From Bacteroidales bacterium UBA3143 (GTDB taxonomy: Bacteria > Bacteroidota > Bacteroidia > Bacteroidales > Dysgonomonadaceae), in contig DEZB01000044.1 in assembly GCA_002364735.1 (NCBI GenBank), positions 1-48,790 of the forward strand: 48,790 nt of DNA. Direction: 5' to 3'. Under the pieces are notes generated by a model, which was given only the letters and a program-made list of their open reading frames with translations, was not told where the DNA came from and searched no databases. This document shows positions 42,769 to 48,790 of the stretch, piece by piece. Within the stretch, counting starts at the first letter, position 1, and each line of letters starts with the position of its first letter. The position numbers and the translations under genes were made by a program.

Positions 42769-45381
42769 ATGGCAAAACCTATCGCTGACACCCCCTTAAT
42801 GAGACAATATTCTGAGATAAAAAAGAAGCATCCTGATGCCATTTTATTATTTCGTGTGGGCGATTTCTATGAAACATTTTCTGAAGATGCCATTACAGCT
42901 TCCGAAATTTTGGGAATAACACTTACTCGCAGAGCGAATGGTGCAGCGCAATATGTTGAGCTGGCAGGATTTCCGCATCATGCATTAGATACCTATCTCC
43001 CCAAATTGGTGAGAGCTGGCAAAAGAGTAGCAATATGCGACCAACTTGAAGATCCAAAAAAGACAAAAACGTTGGTGAAACGTGGCATAACCGAATTGGT
43101 TACACCTGGCGTTTCCATTAATGACAACATACTTAATCACAAAGAGAATAACTTTTTGTGTGCCATACATTTCTCTAAAAACATGTGTGGCATTGCCCTT
43201 TTAGATATTTCAACAGGTGAATTTTTGACGAGCGAAGGACAAACAAATGACATAGATAAACTTCTCTCTAACTTCTCACCCAAAGAAATATTGATAGAAC
43301 GAGGGAAAAAGAAAGAATTTGAAGAGAATTTTGGCACGAATTTTTTCCTTTTCGAGTTGGACGACTGGGTTTTCACTGAAGAAACTGCCAATGACAGACT
43401 TTTAAAACATTTTCAAACTAAAAACTTGAAAGGTTTTGGTGTGGCTCATCTATCTTTAGGGATAATAGCATCAGGCACTGTACTACATTACTTGGATGTA
43501 ACGCATCACACTCAGATAGATCATATTGTTGCCATCAATCGCATTGAGGAAGATAGGTATGTACGCTTGGATAAGTTTACTGTGCGCAGCTTGGAGCTGG
43601 TGTCCACAATGAACGAAGATGGCAAAAGCCTTCTAAATATTTTGGATAAAACTATTTCTCCCATGGGTTCGCGCATGATGCGAAGGTGGCTCATGTTTCC
43701 ATTGAAGGATCTTTTACCCATTGAAAAAAGATTGGAAGTAGTAGAGAATTTCTTTCGAGAAACGGAACTGAGAACGTTAGTTCAGACATACATAGCACAA
43801 ATTGGCGATTTAGAACGCATTATCTCTAAAGCAGCAGTGAGACGTATTACACCGCGAGAGGTTGCAGCTATTAAGACTGCTCTCACCGTCATCGAACCCT
43901 TAAGGGAGGCTTTTCTTGCTTCAAACAATAAGAGTTTGCAAGAGATGGGCGAAAAACTTAACCCCTGCCCCCTCATTAGAGACCGAATTGCCAAAGAACT
44001 TATTGCTGACCCTCCAGCCATGGTTAACAGAGGTGGATACATCAACAAAGGAGTGAGTGTAGAATTGGACGAGTTGCGTGATATTGCTCATTCTGGTAAA
44101 GATTATTTACTCAAACTTCAGCAAAGAGAAATAGAGAAAACTGGCATTACATCACTCAAGATTGGTTTCAACAATGTATTTGGTTATTACATTGAAGTGC
44201 GTCATACCCACAAAGACAAAGTGCCTGAAGATTGGATCAGGAAACAGACACTTGTGAATGCTGAGAGGTACATTACACAGGAGTTAAAGGAGTATGAAGA
44301 AAAGATATTGGGGGCAGAGGAGAAAATTTTCTCATTAGAGATTGAGCTATTCAACTCGTTGGTAGAAAGCTTGATTGAATATATCCCAATCATACAAATA
44401 AATGCAAACATCATAGCGCGCTGCGATTGTTTATATTCCTTTGCAAGAATTGCACAAGAAAATAAATACATTCGCCCGCAACTAAATACTTCGCTTGAAC
44501 TGGACATCAAGAATGGGCGACATCCTGTAATTGAGATGCAACTACCTCCCGATGAGCCATTTATTGCCAACGATGTTTACTTGGATAACGATTCGCAACA
44601 GATTATCATCATAACAGGACCTAACATGTCGGGTAAGTCGGCACTGCTAAGGCAAACGGCCCTTATCACCATTATGGCACAAATGGGCAGTTTCGTTCCA
44701 GCCGAAGCGGCTAAAATTGGTTTGGTCGATAAGATTTTCACCCGCGTTGGAGCGTCCGATAATATTTCGTTGGGCGAATCAACCTTTATGGTGGAGATGA
44801 ACGAAGCTGCAAATATTCTAAACAACATCTCTAAGCGAAGTCTTGTTCTTTTTGATGAATTGGGGCGTGGAACCAGTACCTATGACGGCATATCCATTGC
44901 ATGGTCAATTGTAGAGTACATTCACGAAAATCCAAAGGCACGCGCCAAGACTCTTTTTGCTACGCACTATCACGAGTTAAACGAAATGGATAAAACGTTT
45001 AAACGAATCAAAAACTACAATGTGTCGGTTAAGGAGATTGACAATAAGATAATTTTCTTGCGAAAACTAACCGCTGGAGGAAGTGAGCATAGTTTTGGTA
45101 TTCATGTAGCTCAAATGGCTGGTATGCCTCCAAGTATTACACAACGTGCCGAATCAATCTTAAAAGAGATGGAGCAGCACAACCGTAAAAAAGGAATTGC
45201 TAAACCTCTAACAGAGATTGTTGAAAACAGAGAAGGTTTTCAGCTGAGTTTTTTCCAATTAGACGACCCTGTATTGAGTCAAGTGAGAGACGAAATAATA
45301 AACTTAGATGTAAACAACCTTACGCCTGTTGATGCCTTGAACAAGCTCAACGAAATTAAGAAGATAATCAAAGGAAAATAA
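42769..45381 (+). CDS. mutS: DNA mismatch repair protein MutS
   Basis: Recognises base mismatches and small loops and starts mismatch repair with MutL. The 870-residue length is standard for MutS1. The N-terminal domain has VGDFYETF with the Phe-x-Glu mismatch probe (Phe33, Glu35). Lever and clamp domains follow. The ATPase domain carries Walker A GPNMSGKS (617-624), FDELGRGTSTYDG and FATHYHEL. tdk follows after 39 bases on the same strand and could be co-transcribed. Confidence 0.98.
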   Translation: MAKPIADTPLMRQYSEIKKKHPDAILLFRVGDFYETFSEDAITASEILGITLTRRANGAAQYVELAGFPHHALDTYLPKLVRAGKRVAICDQLEDPKKTKTLVKRGITELVTPGVSINDNILNHKENNFLCAIHFSKNMCGIALLDISTGEFLTSEGQTNDIDKLLSNFSPKEILIERGKKKEFEENFGTNFFLFELDDWVFTEETANDRLLKHFQTKNLKGFGVAHLSLGIIASGTVLHYLDVTHHTQIDHIVAINRIEEDRYVRLDKFTVRSLELVSTMNEDGKSLLNILDKTISPMGSRMMRRWLMFPLKDLLPIEKRLEVVENFFRETELRTLVQTYIAQIGDLERIISKAAVRRITPREVAAIKTALTVIEPLREAFLASNNKSLQEMGEKLNPCPLIRDRIAKELIADPPAMVNRGGYINKGVSVELDELRDIAHSGKDYLLKLQQREIEKTGITSLKIGFNNVFGYYIEVRHTHKDKVPEDWIRKQTLVNAERYITQELKEYEEKILGAEEKIFSLEIELFNSLVESLIEYIPIIQINANIIARCDCLYSFARIAQENKYIRPQLNTSLELDIKNGRHPVIEMQLPPDEPFIANDVYLDNDSQQIIIITGPNMSGKSALLRQTALITIMAQMGSFVPAEAAKIGLVDKIFTRVGASDNISLGESTFMVEMNEAANILNNISKRSLVLFDELGRGTSTYDGISIAWSIVEYIHENPKARAKTLFATHYHELNEMDKTFKRIKNYNVSVKEIDNKIIFLRKLTAGGSEHSFGIHVAQMAGMPPSITQRAESILKEMEQHNRKKGIAKPLTEIVENREGFQLSFFQLDDPVLSQVRDEIINLDVNNLTPVDALNKLNEIKKIIKGK

Positions 45382-45420
45382 ATAGAATAAAAAAGAATCA
45401 CATAATCTTTATAACTGAAT

Positions 45421-46002
45421 ATGATTTACGGGGAAAATACCATAGACAAAAAACATAGAAGAGGGTCGATTGAGGTAGTTTGTGGATCGATGTTTTCAGG
45501 AAAAACTGAAGAGTTGTTGCGACGTTTGAAACGAGCAAAGATAGCCAAACAAACAGTTGAGATATTTAAACCCGTAATCGACCTGAGATTCTCTGCCGAT
45601 GAAGTGGTGTCGCATGACCGGAACTCCATTCTATCTACTCCCGTTGATCATTCAAGCAATATACTTTTACTCTCGTCAGAATCTGATGTAGTGGGCATTG
45701 ATGAAGCTCAGTTTTTTGATTTAGGTCTTGTAAATGTGTGCCAACAATTAGCAGATCAAGGTGTGAGGGTTATTGTTGCAGGATTGGATATGGATTTCAA
45801 ACGACAACCTTTTGGTCCTGTCCCAGCATTGTGCGCCATTGCCGATGATGTCACAAAAGTTCATGCTATATGTGTTCGCTGTGGCAGCTTAGCCAATTAT
45901 TCTCATCGCATTGTTGCAGGCCAGAAGCAAGTTATGATTGGAGAGATGGAAGAGTACATTCCATTATGCAGAGTTTGCTACAATAGAGAAACTGCAAAAT
46001 AG
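45421..46002 (+). CDS. tdk: Thymidine kinase (type II)
   Basis: Phosphorylates thymidine with ATP in the salvage pathway. The product is 193 residues. The P-loop is GSMFSGKT (22-29). The catalytic glutamate is Glu95 in GIDEAQFF. The structural zinc is held by Cys151/Cys154 (CVRCG) and Cys183/Cys186 (CRVCY). It lies 39 bases after mutS, same strand, so shares either its transcript or a weak promoter in the gap. Confidence 0.97.
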   Translation: MIYGENTIDKKHRRGSIEVVCGSMFSGKTEELLRRLKRAKIAKQTVEIFKPVIDLRFSADEVVSHDRNSILSTPVDHSSNILLLSSESDVVGIDEAQFFDLGLVNVCQQLADQGVRVIVAGLDMDFKRQPFGPVPALCAIADDVTKVHAICVRCGSLANYSHRIVAGQKQVMIGEMEEYIPLCRVCYNRETAK

Positions 46003-46160
46003 TTTTCTCTTCTCCATTATATAGTCGGTCATAATCAAATTCCATTATAAATTTCCCAATTTATAGATTCAGTCCTGTTGTTCAAATATCAGTTTGGAAA
46101 TAATTGTCAATTATTTTTTTCAATTCAATAGTAAATTTGCCAAAAAACAGATAGAAATCA

Positions 46161-46178
46161 AATCCACCGTGGTGGATT
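46161..46178. repeat. Palindrome AATCCACC-GT-GGTGGATT
   Basis: Two perfect 8-base arms around GT. The centre CCACCGTGGTGG is shared with the palindromes downstream, so it is probably a member of the same family. Confidence 0.75.
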
Positions 46179-46192
46179 GAACGTTCATGCGA

Positions 46193-46434
46193 TGAAAATC
46201 TCAAACACCGTGGTGAAAATGTTTTGAATCGCTAAAAATGGCGCTTTTTTGAACAAATTTGGGAAAATGATGTCCTAAAAAAAGAAAAAGGAGATTATAA
46301 TTGAAAATTCAACTGATAAAAAGAGAATTCAAGTTCGAATATTGAATTTTTAAGGCATAAATGGAGCAAATTAGGGCAACAAATCCAAAATAATGTGTTT
46401 GAAAACATTTTCACCGCGGTGTTTGAGATTTTCA
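46193..46434. repeat. 33-bp inverted repeat pair with CACCGYGGTG centres
   Basis: The arm at 46193-46225 is the reverse complement of 46402-46434 with a single mismatch (CACCGTGGTG against CACCGCGGTG). Each arm reads TGAAAATCTCAAACACCG and onward on one strand. 176 bases of AT-rich sequence lie between the arms. There is no transposase gene and no obvious target duplication. It may be a REP-like or small non-autonomous palindromic element, or a pair of binding sites. Confidence 0.85.
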
Positions 46435-46438
46435 ACTG

Positions 46439-46474
46439 TTTCAAACATTTTCACGACGGGAAAAATGTTTGAAA
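46439..46474. repeat. Hairpin TTTCAAACATTTT / AAAATGTTTGAAA
   Basis: Perfect 13-bp stem around a 10-base loop (CACGACGGGA). The arms share the TCAAAC and ATGTTT words with the 33-bp inverted repeat immediately upstream, so it is probably a diverged member of that family. Confidence 0.75.
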
Positions 46475-46566
46475 AAAGAAATATCATTGATTACCTCGAA
46501 AAATAAACGCTTATAGGTGTTATAGACATGGAAGAAACTGTTTTCTATGTTTGTGTAGAGCCAAAA

Positions 46567-46597
46567 AAAAGAGCAACTCATTTTGAATTGCTCTTTT
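46567..46597 (-). terminator. Terminator downstream of rpsO
   Basis: AAAAGAGCAA and TTGCTCTTTT are perfect complements around an 11-base loop, 25 bases past the rpsO stop; it is symmetrical and can act both ways. Confidence 0.85.
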
Positions 46598-46621
46598 CTT
46601 TTTGATTGCTGTTCGTAAAGA

Positions 46622-46891
46622 TTACTTTCTAATACCAAGTTCCTTAATAATGCTTCTGTATCTTTCAACATCTACATCAATAAGGTAGTCAAGTAAACGA
46701 CGACGTTTACCTACTAATATTTTCAACGAACGCTCAGTGTTATAATCTTTATGATTTAACTTCAAATGTTCAGTTAAATGCGAAATACGGTATGAGAACA
46801 ATGCTATCTGTGCTTCTGGTGAGCCAGTATCAGTGTTAGACGTTCCGTATTTTGCAAAGATTTCTTGCTTTTTTTCTGAATCTAAGTACAT
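46622..46891 (-). CDS. rpsO: 30S ribosomal protein S15
   Basis: Primary 16S rRNA-binding protein of the small-subunit platform. Exactly 89 residues, as usual. The conserved segments DTGSPEAQIALFSYRISHLTEHLK and the KRRRLLDYL segment that contacts rRNA are present. It is a single gene with a TATCTTTG box 31 bases upstream and a terminator. In many bacteria it is paired with pnp; pnp is not adjacent here. Confidence 0.98.
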   Translation of the reverse strand: MYLDSEKKQEIFAKYGTSNTDTGSPEAQIALFSYRISHLTEHLKLNHKDYNTERSLKILVGKRRRLLDYLIDVDVERYRSIIKELGIRK

Positions 46892-46922
46892 AAAATTTTA
46901 AATTTTAATTAACATTCGAGTG

Positions 46923-46930
46923 CAAAGATA
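46923..46930 (-). promoter_or_regulatory. Candidate -7 box (TATCTTTG) for rpsO
   Basis: Exact TAnnTTTG match on the minus strand, 31 bases before the rpsO ATG. Confidence 0.55.
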
Positions 46931-46969
46931 CTATATCTTTCCAACTTGGACGCATTATTTGGAAAAAGA

Positions 46970-48238
46970 TTAATCTCTCCTTTGCAATTTACCACTCAAA
47001 CGCTTTATTGCATTGGTTATTTCTTTATCTGGCTCAATAACAGTGTAATCTCCCCAAAAATCAGGATTCTGGAAATACTCTACTTTCTCAGCGATAACAT
47101 CACTGGAGCGAATACGCTCTTTACGTGGAAACTTTTCAACCGGGTCTTGGTATCTATCTGTTACTGCTAATTCTGAAAAAATGGTGTAGGTTGATGCAAA
47201 TAACCCAAAGAATCTTCTTTTCCATCTAACTTTAAACTTCACTTCTGTACTGCTATAATTGAAGTACCATTTTCCATTTTGCTCTACATAGTCTACAACA
47301 TAAGTTGCACTTTCAGCATCAACACGCATAGAGGATGGTTTTTTCTTGATAAAGATATAAGAGGCTTCTGAACGATCCTCTACATTCATATTAAATTCAA
47401 CACGTTTGAATGCTGATGATTCTACATCAAGGTAAATTTTTCCACGAAAAAGAATATGCTCTATACCACCTTTAGGTGAGAAATCAATAACGTAGTGTGG
47501 ACGATCATTCAAGGTGATAATATTCTCAATATTAAAAATATATTCACTTGCATCATCGCCAAACACAATATCTGGATGCTTGGCCACATCAACCAATAAA
47601 GCATCACTTATACCACCTTGAAACTTCATGAAAATAGTATCCTTGGGGTTAATGTCAGTAGCTTTCCTACCTATATAAATACGCGCTTGATCATCTCGAT
47701 ATGATCTATAAGATTCTTTGTACACATCTAAAACAGCCTCAACGAGTGAGATGTAGTTTGAACCTTTCTTAATGGATTCTCTATAAAAAGCAACCATCAT
47801 ATTAGGATCACTATCATAATTTTTACTTACTAATGCCAATGCGTCTTTCACTAACTCGGTGCCATCCCCCGATACCACTTCTATTTCGCCCAAGCTAATT
47901 GACCCAGATCTCATACGAAGCACATTATCTTCTTTATCAATAAGTGTGATAACAGGTATGCTTATATTTTCGTAACCCAAATGCTGAACCTTTAATTGAT
48001 AATTTCTTGCAGAATTGGGAATACGCAAAGAGAAAAAACCGTCTTGATTGGTTACAGTTGAAATATTAGTGTTGTTAATTGTTATACTGGCATACTCCAA
48101 AGGCTTGCCCGAATCATCAGCAATTATTCTCCCTTTTACAGGAATAGTGGGTTCACGGTTTTGTTGTGCAAAAGTTACCGGAGCAAGAGACAAAAATACC
48201 CAAAAGAGAGCGAGGAAAATATGTGTAAACTTTTTCAT
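46970..48238 (-). CDS. Exported carboxypeptidase-regulatory-like domain protein
   Basis: A 422-residue exported protein of unknown function. Signal peptide 1-25 (ending TFAQQ). Residues about 33-115 form a carboxypeptidase-regulatory-like (transthyretin-type) beta domain: VKGRIIADDSGKPLEYASITI and TNQDGFFSLRIP. This module also starts TonB-dependent receptors. The remaining ~300 residues are rich in beta strands and hold no TonB box, plug or barrel signature, so it is not a receptor. Similar stand-alone proteins are common in Bacteroidota and may sit at the outer membrane. Its start is 234 bases from the divergent nadB gene; no clear promoter box was found. Confidence 0.85.
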   Translation of the reverse strand: MKKFTHIFLALFWVFLSLAPVTFAQQNREPTIPVKGRIIADDSGKPLEYASITINNTNISTVTNQDGFFSLRIPNSARNYQLKVQHLGYENISIPVITLIDKEDNVLRMRSGSISLGEIEVVSGDGTELVKDALALVSKNYDSDPNMMVAFYRESIKKGSNYISLVEAVLDVYKESYRSYRDDQARIYIGRKATDINPKDTIFMKFQGGISDALLVDVAKHPDIVFGDDASEYIFNIENIITLNDRPHYVIDFSPKGGIEHILFRGKIYLDVESSAFKRVEFNMNVEDRSEASYIFIKKKPSSMRVDAESATYVVDYVEQNGKWYFNYSSTEVKFKVRWKRRFFGLFASTYTIFSELAVTDRYQDPVEKFPRKERIRSSDVIAEKVEYFQNPDFWGDYTVIEPDKEITNAIKRLSGKLQRRD

Positions 48239-48441
48239 TGTAGTTATATGTTTGCATGTAGAAACAGTAGTTTATTATATAACAAATAAAGCATTTGAAT
48301 GTTTATAATGCAAACTATTTGTGGACGTTAACCAATAATTTGATGTTAAACTTTATTAGCGATAGGCACTGATATTTCGAAGCTTTCTTTTATAACAGTT
48401 ATTTAAAATGGATAGAAACAAACATTGTAGCTTTAAATGTT

Positions 48442-48449
48442 TAAATTTG
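48442..48449 (+). promoter_or_regulatory. Candidate -7 box (TAAATTTG) for nadB
   Basis: Exact TAnnTTTG match, 23 bases before the nadB ATG. Confidence 0.5.
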
Positions 48450-48472
48450 TATGTTTAATAAGCATTTCAAAA

Positions 48473-48790
48473 ATGACACATAGATACGATTTCCTTGTAA
48501 TTGGTTCAGGTATAGCAGGTATGAGCTTTGCACTTAAAGTGGCATCACATGGCAAAGTTGCGATAGTTACAAAAAACTTATTGGAAGAAACTAATACATT
48601 TTATGCGCAAGGAGGTATTGCCTCTGTGAGCGATGTGTTGGATAATTTCGAGAATCATATAAATGACACTTGCATTGCTGGCGCTGGACTTTGCGACAAA
48701 AAAACTGTGGAAAAAGTCGTTAATGAAGCTCCTCAACAAATTGAAGAGCTCATTAACTGGGGCGTCAACTTTGACAAGAACGAAAAAGGT
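48473..48790 (+). CDS. nadB: L-aspartate oxidase, N-terminal part (cut by window end)
   Basis: First enzyme of de novo NAD synthesis, oxidising aspartate to iminoaspartate with FAD; it feeds quinolinate synthase (NadA). Only the first 106 codons are in the window. The FAD-binding Rossmann motif is FLVIGSGIAGMSFALKVA (near 8-25), followed by TFYAQGGIAS (about 44-53), the NadB/succinate dehydrogenase flavoprotein signature. The YAQGGIA context favours NadB over fumarate reductase. The frame is open to the window edge. Confidence 0.93.
   Translation, partial: MTHRYDFLVIGSGIAGMSFALKVASHGKVAIVTKNLLEETNTFYAQGGIASVSDVLDNFENHINDTCIAGAGLCDKKTVEKVVNEAPQQIEELINWGVNFDKNEKG

Larger units (their letters stand above)
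46003..46621. other. Palindrome-rich spacer between tdk and rpsO
   Basis: 619 bases without a gene. From 46161 to 46474 it holds at least four related GC-centred palindromes (CACCGTGGTG-like) in an AT-rich background, including a 33-bp inverted repeat pair, then the rpsO terminator at 46567-46597. The short minus-strand frame at its right end has no coding character. Confidence 0.65.

Noticed and set aside
46193..46434. Insertion sequence bounded by the 33-bp inverted repeats
   Set aside because: The 176 bases between the arms hold no transposase or open frame and no target duplication is visible, so only a non-autonomous element or regulatory repeat remains possible.
46441..46671. 76-residue minus-strand frame overlapping the end of rpsO
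   Set aside because: It spans palindromes and the rpsO terminator and overlaps a real gene in another frame.

Overview
The window looks like a chromosomal segment of a low-GC member of the Bacteroidota, most likely order Bacteroidales. The evidence is the TAnnTTTG-type promoter elements ahead of many genes, the lack of strong Shine-Dalgarno sequences, the gene order ileS - TraR/DksA-like - lspA - DUF4296 lipoprotein, the long (616-aa) IspG, the eukaryote-like long IleRS with a GIHH signature, pyrophosphate-type glycolysis (ppdK), and DUF4296, DUF6261-like and carboxypeptidase-regulatory-domain proteins. I cannot name a genus. Both ends are cut: the right end truncates nadB.

Layout. 1-8402 (minus strand): ppdK, then the ileS / zinc-less TraR / lspA / DUF4296 cluster. 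8688-15289 (minus): a secreted M28 peptidase, gpmI, uvrA. 15677-19747 (plus): a P1B-4-like metal ATPase and an OmpP1/FadL porin. 19748-22260 is the oddest part: a gene-free stretch with a 42-bp palindromic tandem repeat, an SDR dehydrogenase broken by two opposite frameshifts, and an unknown small gene with a third frameshift in an A-run. 22304-26103 (minus): a GH20 hexosaminidase lipoprotein followed by a heparinase II/III-like lipoprotein. 26320-31949 (minus): a DUF6261-like protein, fucU, a CAU tRNA, ispG, gloA and an MBL hydrolase. Then fabI (plus), a serine-type sulfatase lipoprotein (minus), a three-gene glycosyltransferase operon and a TrmH-type methyltransferase (plus), lpxH, a DUF59 protein, radC and efp (minus), a sirtuin, mutS and tdk (plus), a palindrome-rich spacer, rpsO and a carboxypeptidase-regulatory-domain protein (minus), and the start of nadB (plus).

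How it works together. Most genes are core housekeeping: translation (ileS, efp, rpsO, tRNA, TrmH), DNA repair (uvrA, mutS, radC), central carbon (ppdK, gpmI), isoprenoid, fatty-acid and lipid A synthesis (ispG, fabI, lpxH), NAD and nucleotides (nadB, tdk, sirtuin), and lipoprotein maturation (lspA). An accessory theme is breakdown of amino-sugar-containing, possibly sulfated glycans at the cell surface (GH20, heparinase-like lyase, sulfatase), without a susC/susD pair. A glycosyltransferase operon probably serves a surface polysaccharide.

I found no phage, insertion sequence, CRISPR array or recognisable defence system. The most unusual signals are the non-coding repeats at 20084-20283 and 46161-46474, the local cluster of frameshifts at 20716-22236, and the GIHH motif of IleRS. 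None of these amounts to a demonstrated new system.
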